This document shows, piece by piece, positions 18,321 through 25,964 of a stretch of 64,000 nucleotides of DNA (within the stretch, counting starts at the first letter, position 1; each line of letters starts with the position of its first letter). The notes beneath the pieces are model-generated. The model had not been told where the DNA came from, did not search any database, and worked only from the letters and a program-made list of their open reading frames with translations. The translations under genes were made by a program, and so were the position numbers. The stretch spans positions 1-64,000 of the forward strand of contig BMJD01000013.1 in the NCBI GenBank assembly GCA_014642895.1, in the 5' to 3' direction. This DNA comes from Lentibacillus populi (lineage in GTDB: Bacteria; Bacillota; Bacilli; Bacillales; Amphibacillaceae).

Positions 18321-19241
18321 TTATTTCAACAAAAATCCATGTTCTAATGGATCTTCCTGGTCGTAAATAAATTGATGCACTCCCGTGATAAACGCCTGTG
18401 TCTCAATGGAAAATTGACAACTTGCTCCTTCAATTAATCTAGCCGTCAACGTACTGTCAAAAATACTTTGATTGGTCAGCTGTGTTAACGTATCAGACTG
18501 ATCCAGCAAAGCTGCGAATATACTAAATGTGCTGTCCATCCCTGGAGATCGCAATATGCTTCCATCTCTTTCGAAAGTAACGGATCGAACGTTACTTCCA
18601 TGAGAATCAGCGGAATCAATCATGATGATGCCGGCAAATGAAACACCATTTTTACCCAGTGATTCTGTAGTTTGTTTTCCCCACTTTTGAATCGGGGCTA
18701 AATATTCCATTTCGATCCCCAGTATCGATTCTGGTTTTTCGTAAATCAAGTAGTTACGGGCATGATCTACTTCTACCAAACTATATTCCTCCGTTGTTTC
18801 GATAATCCGGCAGGCATCACTCTCCACCAGGACCGTTTGTACCTCTTGATTCTCGAAACTAGCATAAACAGACTGGACACCACCTGCTGTTTCGATCTGA
18901 TAAACGTTATTGTCATGTTTTGCCAGATTACCTGTTTCCAATAATGCAGTAACGGTAGCCACTAATCCGCCATACATAAATTGCACGTCACGCTCGTGAT
19001 GAACAAAAACACACGCAAAATCTGCCTTGTTAGATGGTAAGACGATACATCCATTCATACCACGATGCCCACGCGGTTCATTTAGCAGCAATGCTTTTTC
19101 ACGCGCATATTTTTCCTCAATTAATGCCTGATTCAATTCTATACTTTGTTCGTTTAGCATAATCGGCGAATGAACAATAATACGGATGGCCTCACCCGCA
19201 ACATGGGTATCAATTGTGGTAAACATTTTATTAACGTTCAC
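18321..19241 (-). CDS. Proline racemase family protein lacking both catalytic cysteines
   Basis: A 306-residue member of the proline racemase/hydroxyproline epimerase fold: FTTIDTHVAGEAIR, LLNEPRGHRGMNG and DSADSHGSNVRSV are all recognisable. The two acid-base cysteines are gone. The MCGH position reads MYGG (Tyr90) and the RSPCGTGTSA position reads RSPGMDSTFS (Gly234). It therefore cannot racemise by the two-thiol mechanism. trans-3-hydroxyproline dehydratases lose only the second cysteine. It may be a different enzyme, a binding protein or a partner of the intact paralogue 16 bases upstream. The start is a GTG preceded by GGGAGGTG. Confidence 0.8.
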   Translation of the reverse strand: MNVNKMFTTIDTHVAGEAIRIIVHSPIMLNEQSIELNQALIEEKYAREKALLLNEPRGHRGMNGCIVLPSNKADFACVFVHHERDVQFMYGGLVATVTALLETGNLAKHDNNVYQIETAGGVQSVYASFENQEVQTVLVESDACRIIETTEEYSLVEVDHARNYLIYEKPESILGIEMEYLAPIQKWGKQTTESLGKNGVSFAGIIMIDSADSHGSNVRSVTFERDGSILRSPGMDSTFSIFAALLDQSDTLTQLTNQSIFDSTLTARLIEGASCQFSIETQAFITGVHQFIYDQEDPLEHGFLLK

Positions 19242-19257
19242 GTGAACACCTCCCTCT

Positions 19258-20280
19258 TTAATGGCCTTCCATCGGCGGGATTAACAAAAAGCCTTCTTTT
19301 AATGGATCGTTTTCATTATAAAAGAACCGATGCATTCCCATCACCCAGGCTGAACCGGTAACTTCCGGAATAACGGCTTTATGATCTTTGATCGCTGTCA
19401 CGTCCAAAATCTGTGCTTTAAACAGCGTACCAACGATGCTTTCGTAAACAAACCGCTCATTCTTGCCGATCTCATGTTTTTCGTACATTGTCGCAAGTTT
19501 GGCCGATGTTCCCGTGCCACATGGGGACCGATCAATTCCACCGGGAGGGACCACAACTGTGTTTTTTAAATCTGCTTCTGGATGAACGGCGTTCGTATAA
19601 AACTCAATATGTGTTAGACCGTTGATAAACGGATGTTCGGGATGAACTACTTGTTCTCCCCAATTAATGGCATTGCGGATAGTAATCGCCTTGTCAATGA
19701 TGGTTGACGCATTGTCCGTCGTTAAATCAAGTCCCAGCTTGCGTGCGTCAATAATCCCGTAAAAGTTGCCACCATAGGCAATATCACATTCAATATGCCC
19801 AACATCCACTACATCAATTTCAATCGATTTCAATAAAAATGATGGCACATTGGCGAACGTTACTTCTTTTGCTTTTCCGTACTCCACCAAAATTTTTACT
19901 TTGACCAAACCAGCCGGTGTATCCAGATTAAGATGTGTATATGGTTCGGTTATCTCAATCAATCCCGCTTCCACTAGTGCCGTGCAAAATCCAATCGTAT
20001 CATGACCGCACATGGGCAAGTAGCCACCTGTCTCAATATAAATGACACCAACATCCGCTTCAGGATGACACGGGTCGACCATGAGTGCTCCTGACATGAC
20101 GTCATGGCCTCTTGGTTCGTTCATCAAAAACTTACGGATCCAGTCATAATGCTCCTTCATATATAGCATTTTTTCTGACATGGTCTCGCCTTGTAACTTA
20201 GGCAATCCGCTTAGCACTGTCCTTGTCGGATTTCCACCTGTATGAGTATCGATTGTAGTAAACAAACGTTGAAACTTCAT
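19258..20280 (-). CDS. 4-hydroxyproline 2-epimerase / proline racemase
   Basis: A 340-residue proline racemase family enzyme with both catalytic cysteines: Cys91 in PMCGHDT and Cys254 in [11 protein letters not shown]. It interconverts trans-4-hydroxy-L-proline and cis-4-hydroxy-D-proline by two-base proton exchange. Proline itself is an alternative substrate and cannot be excluded from sequence. Context decides: it is immediately preceded by a D-amino acid oxidase-type subunit (the stop codon abuts its ATG) and shares an operon with the deaminase and semialdehyde dehydrogenase of the same pathway. Confidence 0.88.
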   Translation of the reverse strand: MKFQRLFTTIDTHTGGNPTRTVLSGLPKLQGETMSEKMLYMKEHYDWIRKFLMNEPRGHDVMSGALMVDPCHPEADVGVIYIETGGYLPMCGHDTIGFCTALVEAGLIEITEPYTHLNLDTPAGLVKVKILVEYGKAKEVTFANVPSFLLKSIEIDVVDVGHIECDIAYGGNFYGIIDARKLGLDLTTDNASTIIDKAITIRNAINWGEQVVHPEHPFINGLTHIEFYTNAVHPEADLKNTVVVPPGGIDRSPCGTGTSAKLATMYEKHEIGKNERFVYESIVGTLFKAQILDVTAIKDHKAVIPEVTGSAWVMGMHRFFYNENDPLKEGFLLIPPMEGH

Positions 20281-21462
20281 TTAATTCATCACCTTCTCTT
20301 CAAAGCGGTCATAGCGCAGTGGCTCGATGGGAATTGACGTTTCGCTTCCAGAGATCATTTCTTGCATTACTTTTCCAGTTATCGCTGCCAAACTAATGCC
20401 ATCACCTTCATGACCAGCAGCAATATAAAATCCAGGAACTTCATCTACATGCGAGATGATTGGCAGATGATCTTCGGTCCATGGCCGGAGACCAGCATAC
20501 GTCCGGATCACCGTCATATCAGCCATCTTTGGATAGAATCGAACTGCCCGTTTCGCAATATATTTGGTAACATCGTGGTTCACTTTTATATCGAACCCGT
20601 TGAACTCCCTACTGCTGCCGATTAAAAAATTTTGACTTTCCGTTGGTTCGAACACCAAGGCAACCCCGTATTTTTCGGTTATCGGATCCACCACCCGTTC
20701 CCCACCAAACTTGGAAATGAGGTAGCCAAACTCCATTACTTTGCGAAGTCCGACAGGTTGCTGTCTTGAAGCAACAATTAATTGTCCTTTTCGCGGTTTA
20801 ATGGGAACGTCAACGTCCAGCATTTGTCCGATGAATGGTGCCCATACACCACATGCATTGATCACTTTGTTAGCGGTAAACGTTACTTTATCGGTTTCAA
20901 TTACGAACTGTCCTGATGCATCCTTGGTTACATTTTTAACTTCCGTATGCGTATGTATTTTTGCTCCACTTTTTTCAGCGCTGTAAAACATGGAGTACGT
21001 AAGCATGTATGGATTAACTGTCGAATCTGTTTTACACTCCAACCCACCGTAAAGATCATCAGCGAAAAATTTCGATTCATTTCGTAAATCTTCCCGATCC
21101 AGCATCTTAAAGTCGAGTCCTGCCTCCTGCTGTTGGGTTACCCACTTTTGAGCTGCTTCTAGTTCATTGTCATTTTCACAGACAAGAATACTGCCGGGGT
21201 TGCGGTATTCAAAGGAGATTTCAAGTTCTTTATCCAGTTCATGGACTAATTGCTGGCTTTTTAGAGACATTTGACTATCAAAGCCTGGATCCTTGTCAAT
21301 CGCCAGAATATTACCATCACATCGGGAAGACGTTCCACTAGCCAATTCCTTTTTTTCGAGTACCGTAATATCCAGCCCTGCTTTTGAACAGTAATAGGCA
21401 ATTGCTGCTCCCATAATGCCGCCACCGATGATGATGACATTCCTATGTATCGTGTTGTTCAT
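20281..21462 (-). CDS. FAD-dependent oxidoreductase, D-hydroxyproline dehydrogenase DAO-type subunit
   Basis: A 393-residue DAO-superfamily flavoprotein. The N-terminal dinucleotide fold is VIIIGGGIMGAAIAYY, and the C-terminal FAD motif region is GLRPWTEDHLPIIS..GFYIAAGHEGDGISLA. It resembles HcnC, the sarcosine oxidase beta subunit and the beta subunit of heteromeric D-hydroxyproline dehydrogenases. It should oxidise cis-4-hydroxy-D-proline to the pyrroline. The start at 21462 is chosen because GAGGGGGG lies 5-12 bases before it; an upstream frame start at 21486 has no ribosome site. It is the first gene of the leftward operon, below a sigma-54 promoter. Partner subunits are encoded in the rightward operon. 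Confidence 0.85.
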   Translation of the reverse strand: MNNTIHRNVIIIGGGIMGAAIAYYCSKAGLDITVLEKKELASGTSSRCDGNILAIDKDPGFDSQMSLKSQQLVHELDKELEISFEYRNPGSILVCENDNELEAAQKWVTQQQEAGLDFKMLDREDLRNESKFFADDLYGGLECKTDSTVNPYMLTYSMFYSAEKSGAKIHTHTEVKNVTKDASGQFVIETDKVTFTANKVINACGVWAPFIGQMLDVDVPIKPRKGQLIVASRQQPVGLRKVMEFGYLISKFGGERVVDPITEKYGVALVFEPTESQNFLIGSSREFNGFDIKVNHDVTKYIAKRAVRFYPKMADMTVIRTYAGLRPWTEDHLPIISHVDEVPGFYIAAGHEGDGISLAAITGKVMQEMISGSETSIPIEPLRYDRFEEKVMN

Positions 21463-21501
21463 AAAATCCCCCCTCTCTAAAAACAATCCATCATTAGTTA
21501 T

Positions 21502-21516
21502 GCAAGTTATATGCCA
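21502..21516 (-). promoter_or_regulatory. Sigma-54 (-24/-12) promoter of the leftward hydroxyproline operon
   Basis: On the minus strand TGGCATATAACTTGC has GG and GC with the exact 15-base layout of the consensus TGGCACGNNNNTTGC, followed by AT. It ends about 40 bases before the dehydrogenase start. A sigma-54 activator gene lies divergently just behind it. Confidence 0.8.
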
Positions 21517-21621
21517 ACCTCCAAAATAAGAATATATTCAAAATAGTGTTGATTTCGATGATTATCTGTGTAAAAATGTTTATAAAGTGTAAATAATTCT
21601 ATACACGGGGGTATACATATT

Positions 21622-23343
21622 ATGGTTGCAAAATTTCTAGATTTCGAAAGTTTTATCAATCCCAACTACCTTCTATTAGATAAAGAAAATATGACTGAAG
21701 AAGAACTGGCATCCATTGTAAAAACGGAATATCCCAAAAAAGTGTTTCATATAAAAGATGGCGAAATTCGCTTTATCAAGCTGACAGAGCAGCAAGAACC
21801 GTTACGCTATCTGCTTTGTGACGTTATTGCAACTGACGAGGAAATTGAAGATGTTATCGAAAAACTAAAGCAGCATGAATACCTGATCGCTACGGACCAT
21901 GATGGAGTGATTGTTGGCTATGTCACTTCCTATGAGCTAAACAAAAAGCTGCTCGCGGCATACCAGCATGTACAGGCATATATATCGACTATTCTCGACA
22001 CAATCGACGAATCGTGTACTGTTATCGACAATGATAAACGGGTACTTGCATGGACCAAGGGCGCGGAACAAATTTTCTCTGTCAAACAGGATGAAATCAT
22101 CGGCAAGCCAATCACCGACTTTTTTAAACCTGACCGATTGGAAATCTTAAATGCTCTAAACGACGGAACATCAGTACATCATAGCCAACATCATGCACGT
22201 GAAAATCAGGTCGTCTTGATTAACTCAAACCCAGTTTATTTTGACGAAAAAATTATTGGTGCCGTTGTATCGGAAACCGACATCACCAGCCAAATCAAGT
22301 TAAATAAAGAGCTATACGATGCCTCCGAACGACTGTTTCATTTAGAAAAAGAAGTAAACAAATTAACCTCCACCGACGATCCGTTCATCCATATCAGAGG
22401 AAACAGTCCTGCACTAAAACAAGCCATCAACAAAATAAAAAAGGCCGCAACAACGGATACCAATATATTGATCTATGGCGAGAGTGGTGTCGGAAAGGAA
22501 TTGTTCGCAAAAGCAGTTCATACGATCCGCGAAGGAAAAAATGCTCCGTTTATCGCGATCAATTGCGGTGCCATTCCCTCTTCCCTATTCGAGAGTGAAA
22601 TTTTCGGATATGAAAAAGGAGCTTTTTCCGGGGCAGATCAGAAAGGGAAAAAGGGGAAAGTCGAGCTTGCCAAGGGTGGCACATTGTTTTTAGATGAAAT
22701 CGGCGAAATGCCATTGGAAATGCAAGTAAAAATTCTCCGTTTGCTTCAGGAAAAGGTGTTTTATCCAGTCGGTGGAACAAGGGAAATAGAGGTAGATTTC
22801 CGCGTGGTAGCAGCAACAAATCGCAATCTAAACGAACTTGTCAAAGAGGGGAAGTTCAGAGAGGACCTTTACTATCGGTTAAACGTTGTAGGTATAGAAA
22901 TCCCGCCACTCCGAAAGCGACCGGAAGATATTATTGAATTAACCCATTATTTCCTGCACGATATTTCTATAAAATATAACCGTCCGATTCATGGAATATC
23001 ACAGTCCGTTATGCAGGCACTCCTGCAACACAAATGGCCAGGCAATATTAGGGAGCTGAAAAATGTTGTGGAACGTCTCGTCGTTTTTTCCGAAGATGGC
23101 GAAATGAAACTGGAAGATCTACCTTTTGAAAAAGACCTACCAAACGCTCACAATGGAAATCTTCCATTATTTATTGAACATGATAATCGATCATTGCAAG
23201 AACGGCTGCAAGAGTTAGAAAAAGATATTATCCTGAAAGAATTAAAAAAAGTGGATGGCAACAAATTATTATGCGCCAAAAATCTTCGGGTTACCCGGGC
23301 AACACTTTACAATCGATTGAATAAATTGGGCTTAAAAGTTTGA
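21622..23343 (+). CDS. Sigma-54-dependent PAS/AAA+ transcriptional activator
   Basis: A 573-residue enhancer-binding protein. Residues ~60-115 look like a half CBS or unknown sensor module. A PAS domain occupies ~118-230. The AAA+ domain (~255-490) has Walker A GESGVGKE (286-293), the sigma-54 contact loop GAFSGA (333-338, normally GAFTGA) and Walker B GGTLFLDEIGEM. A Fis-type helix-turn-helix ends the protein (VTRATLYNRLNKLGL). It is placed between two operons that both have -24/-12 promoters, so it is very probably their activator, sensing hydroxyproline or a pathway intermediate. An activator of this layout needs SigL. Confidence 0.92.
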   Translation: MVAKFLDFESFINPNYLLLDKENMTEEELASIVKTEYPKKVFHIKDGEIRFIKLTEQQEPLRYLLCDVIATDEEIEDVIEKLKQHEYLIATDHDGVIVGYVTSYELNKKLLAAYQHVQAYISTILDTIDESCTVIDNDKRVLAWTKGAEQIFSVKQDEIIGKPITDFFKPDRLEILNALNDGTSVHHSQHHARENQVVLINSNPVYFDEKIIGAVVSETDITSQIKLNKELYDASERLFHLEKEVNKLTSTDDPFIHIRGNSPALKQAINKIKKAATTDTNILIYGESGVGKELFAKAVHTIREGKNAPFIAINCGAIPSSLFESEIFGYEKGAFSGADQKGKKGKVELAKGGTLFLDEIGEMPLEMQVKILRLLQEKVFYPVGGTREIEVDFRVVAATNRNLNELVKEGKFREDLYYRLNVVGIEIPPLRKRPEDIIELTHYFLHDISIKYNRPIHGISQSVMQALLQHKWPGNIRELKNVVERLVVFSEDGEMKLEDLPFEKDLPNAHNGNLPLFIEHDNRSLQERLQELEKDIILKELKKVDGNKLLCAKNLRVTRATLYNRLNKLGLKV

Positions 23344-23346
23344 TGT

Positions 23347-23361
23347 TGGCATTATTCTTGC
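23347..23361 (+). promoter_or_regulatory. Sigma-54 (-24/-12) promoter of the rightward hydroxyproline operon
   Basis: TGGCATTATTCTTGC followed by AT matches the sigma-54 layout exactly and begins four bases past the stop codon of the activator gene. It precedes the BFD ferredoxin gene by about 40 bases. Its -24 half is the same as in the leftward promoter (TTGGCAT). Confidence 0.82.
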
Positions 23362-23401
23362 ATGGAACTAACGTACAGACGCAAAAGTAGGGGTGATCCA
23401 A

Positions 23402-23671
23402 TTGACAGAAAAAGACATGATTGTTTGCCGATGCGAAGAAATCACATACCAAGACCTAGTTGAAACCGCTGCTAACTATAATTGCTCCGCACGGGAATTG
23501 AAGCTTCGTACGAGAGCGGGCATGGGATATTGCGGTGGCAGAACATGCCGCTGTATGGTAGACAAGATTGCAGCAACACTTGAAAGCCAAAAACAAACAC
23601 AAATAACGTTAAAATATCAACCACCAGTACGTCCGATCAGCTTCGGTAATCTAGGGGGACAAGAAAAATGA
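23402..23671 (+). CDS. BFD-like [2Fe-2S] protein
   Basis: An 89-residue protein of the bacterioferritin-associated ferredoxin type. The cluster ligands are in the family spacing: CRCEE near the start and GYCGGRTCRC near residue 45. In one-piece dehydrogenases this domain is fused to the FAD subunit; here it is a separate gene. It probably passes electrons between the flavin subunits of D-hydroxyproline dehydrogenase. A TTG at 23402 is taken as start because AGGGGTG lies six bases ahead; a GTG at 23393 inside that motif is the alternative. It overlaps the next gene by four bases. Confidence 0.8.
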   Translation: MTEKDMIVCRCEEITYQDLVETAANYNCSARELKLRTRAGMGYCGGRTCRCMVDKIAATLESQKQTQITLKYQPPVRPISFGNLGGQEK

Positions 23672-24006
23672 GTCAACGAATCCTTGAACATCCTGTACTT
23701 GGCAAAATAGAAGAGAAAAATTCCGTAACGTTTACCTTTAATAATGAAACATATCAAGGCTTAGAAAATGAATCAATCGCCGCTGCCCTCTTAGCGAACG
23801 GGATCCGTACACTACGACATCATGAAGAAAGTGGTGCTCCCCGCGGAATATATTGTAATATTGGACATTGTTTTGAATGCAGAGTAACCGTAAATGGGCA
23901 GCAAGGTGTTCGGGCATGCTTGACACCGCTAAAAGAAGGGATGGTTGTAGAAAGTGGCGGACAACTGCCGACGACTGTACGAGATTGGAGGAACAACCAT
24001 GCATGA
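23668..24006 (+). CDS. (2Fe-2S)-binding subunit, HcnA-like
   Basis: A 112-residue protein with a plant-ferredoxin-type cluster motif: CNIGHCFEC and, about 17 residues on, ACLTP. This is the layout of HcnA and of the small gamma subunit of sarcosine and D-hydroxyproline dehydrogenases. It overlaps the BFD gene by four bases and the FAD/NAD subunit gene by eight, so the three are translationally coupled. Its role is intramolecular electron transfer within the complex. Confidence 0.85.
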   Translation: MSQRILEHPVLGKIEEKNSVTFTFNNETYQGLENESIAAALLANGIRTLRHHEESGAPRGIYCNIGHCFECRVTVNGQQGVRACLTPLKEGMVVESGGQLPTTVRDWRNNHA

Positions 24007-25234
24007 CGTAATCATAATCGGAGCGGGACCCGCGGGTTTATCAGCGGCTATTACATGTGCTAAAAATGGATTATCTGTATTTGTAATGGATGAGTACTTG
24101 AAGCCCGGTGGAAGACTTTTAGGGCAGCTTTACGAACAACCCGATGGATCATGGTGGAACGGTGTAAACGAGTCTAGTAGATTATACGATCAAGCGCTAG
24201 ACTTAGGCGTTCACGTTCAATTGCACACTCCTGTAAATAATATTGAAAAAACGGATACAGAATGGGTCATTTATACTGAAGGGGAAACGTATTATACAAA
24301 ACACCTGTTGCTGGCAACGGGGGCCGCTGAATCCCCTGTCCCTGTACCAGGCTGGACATTGCCAGGCGTTATGTCTGTAGGTGCAGCTCAAGTCATGACT
24401 AACGTTCACCGGGTCAAGCCAGGTGAACGCGGTGTTATTATCGGTGTTAACGCCCTCTCGTCCGCGATCGCTATGGAATTAAAACTTGCAGGTATTGACG
24501 TCGCTTGCATGACATTACCGAAGCTAAGCCAAGTAACGGACCATGCTGCACAACCCAAAACAGTGCTCGATTCCTTGCTCCATGTATCCCATATGGCGCC
24601 ATCACAGTTCGTCCGGCTTGGAAGTAAACTAATGAAGAATGATTTCATGAAAAAATTAGGTGTTACATTTTACCCGAAAAATGGTGTAAAAATGTGGGAT
24701 ATTCCAATCCAGCTCAGAAAAGCTGTCGTTGAAATATACGGCGACGGGCAAGTTGAAGGCATAACATTGGCAAACGTAGACACAAACGGTGAGGTAGTTC
24801 CTGGAAGTGAAAAAAAAGTACCGTGTGATTTTGTATGCATCGCTGGGGGACTTTACCCATTAACCGAATTGGCTGCGGTCGCAGGATGTCCATTTTACCT
24901 TATCGATGAATTGGGTGGTTATGTCCCGTTGCATAACGAACGGATGGAAACATCACTTGACGGCTTATACGTTGCCGGCAATATTACCGGCATTGAGGGT
25001 GCAAAAGTCGCTATCGCCCAAGGGGAAACGGCAGGACTTACGATAGCACAGAATTCTGGTGTTGATGGTTTAGATAGAGAAATTGAGGAATCCATTCAGG
25101 CAATTGAACAAACGCGAAATAATGCCTATATTCAGTTTCATCCTCATGTGAAGAAAGGGAAACGATTGCTTCAGGAGCAGTGGGAGGAATATGTGGCTTT
25201 ATCTGATAAGAATGTACCGAATCAATACGTTTAA
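23999..25234 (+). CDS. FAD/NAD(P)-binding subunit, HcnB-like, of D-hydroxyproline dehydrogenase
   Basis: A 411-residue pyridine nucleotide-disulfide-type flavoprotein. The first FAD fold is VIIIGAGPAGLSAAITCAKNG, a second dinucleotide fold is near GVIIGVNALSSAIAMEL, and the closing motif is GLYVAGNITGIEGAKVAIAQGE. It resembles HcnB and the alpha subunit of heteromeric D-amino acid dehydrogenases, minus the BFD domain that here is encoded separately. The ATG at 23999 follows TTGGAGG; a longer in-frame start would overlap the previous gene more deeply. Together with the DAO-type subunit across the regulator, it completes the predicted enzyme. Confidence 0.85.
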   Translation: MHDVIIIGAGPAGLSAAITCAKNGLSVFVMDEYLKPGGRLLGQLYEQPDGSWWNGVNESSRLYDQALDLGVHVQLHTPVNNIEKTDTEWVIYTEGETYYTKHLLLATGAAESPVPVPGWTLPGVMSVGAAQVMTNVHRVKPGERGVIIGVNALSSAIAMELKLAGIDVACMTLPKLSQVTDHAAQPKTVLDSLLHVSHMAPSQFVRLGSKLMKNDFMKKLGVTFYPKNGVKMWDIPIQLRKAVVEIYGDGQVEGITLANVDTNGEVVPGSEKKVPCDFVCIAGGLYPLTELAAVAGCPFYLIDELGGYVPLHNERMETSLDGLYVAGNITGIEGAKVAIAQGETAGLTIAQNSGVDGLDREIEESIQAIEQTRNNAYIQFHPHVKKGKRLLQEQWEEYVALSDKNVPNQYV

Positions 25235-25240
25235 AGATGA

Positions 25241-25451
25241 TGTTCAAAAAGTCCGGTGAAAATGACACTTCGGCATAGGGGATCTTCGACTAAGTGCCGA
25301 CACGTCCTGTGTCGAACGTCGAAGTCACCACATCCTGTGGAAGCTCGTTGGCTTGTTTCTCCGCTGCTCATGTATCTAATTGCATACATTCCGCTGCTCG
25401 AAACTACGCCGCCTCGAACTTCTCGGTCCTTTTCATCCTCCTTTTTGAACA
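25241..25451. repeat. MITE-like palindromic repeat element
   Basis: A 211-bp gene-free block bounded by perfect 11-bp inverted ends, TGTTCAAAAAG and CTTTTTGAACA. It is more GC-rich than its flanks and has internal inverted stretches (for example CGACACGTCCTGTGTCG). From memory, very similar sequences recur as dispersed non-coding repeats in Bacillaceae genomes. Open frames running through it on either strand are not genes. It separates the hydroxyproline operon from the next gene. Confidence 0.65.
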
Positions 25452-25504
25452 CACTATTAAAGCCAGTCAAATATAAAAAGATTTTTCTTAATAGGATGAT
25501 TAAT

Positions 25505-25876
25505 ATGTCGATCATAAAAAATAAGAATTTGTTTTACCTTGTTGTTTCAATTCTTATAAGTTTTATTTTGTTTCTTTTATTTACAACAAACTATAGTTTT
25601 GTTAACTACCTAAATATCTTATTTTATCAGTTTTTAATCTATTTATCGTTCTGTTTGTCCCTATTCATTATCAAAAATCGTTTCTTTGACGGAATAACAT
25701 ATGGTTTAAGAAGATTTCGACGGTTAATAACTAGAAGTGATGATTCCTTTATTCCCACTAATGAATCAACGGTACCTTCTGAAAAGGTAAGCCAATTGTT
25801 TTATCAGTTAGTTATGTTTCAAACGATTGCGCTTTTTATTACAGTCGTTATTTTACATTTAATTTACTTTTTATAA
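25505..25876 (+). CDS. DUF3899-like small membrane protein, 123 aa
   Basis: A 123-residue protein with two N-terminal membrane segments (~10-30 and ~37-55) followed by RFFDGITYGLRRFRR and a C-terminal membrane segment. The pattern fits the DUF3899 family of Firmicutes membrane proteins of unknown function. The frame is open further upstream but enters the repeat element, so the ATG at 25505, preceded by AGGATGA, is used. It is strongly AT-rich. Confidence 0.6.
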   Translation: MSIIKNKNLFYLVVSILISFILFLLFTTNYSFVNYLNILFYQFLIYLSFCLSLFIIKNRFFDGITYGLRRFRRLITRSDDSFIPTNESTVPSEKVSQLFYQLVMFQTIALFITVVILHLIYFL

Positions 25877-25904
25877 GATGGCACAAAATATAAATCTATC
25901 TATG

Positions 25905-25951
25905 CATAAGCGGTCCCGGCATATACATATAATTAGCCAGACCCGCTTATG
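25905..25951. terminator. Terminator between convergent genes
   Basis: CATAAGCGG-TCCCGGC pairs with GCCAGACCCGCTTATG with minor mismatches. GTTTTAATT follows on the plus strand. It lies between the DUF3899-like gene and the convergent peptidase gene. Confidence 0.6.
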
Positions 25952-25964
25952 TTTTAATTACAGT

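Noticed and set aside
25231-25515. Open frames running through the MITE-like element on both strands
   Set aside because: They cover the inverted-repeat element, have no start signals and no protein-like composition; only the part after 25505 on the plus strand is a credible gene.
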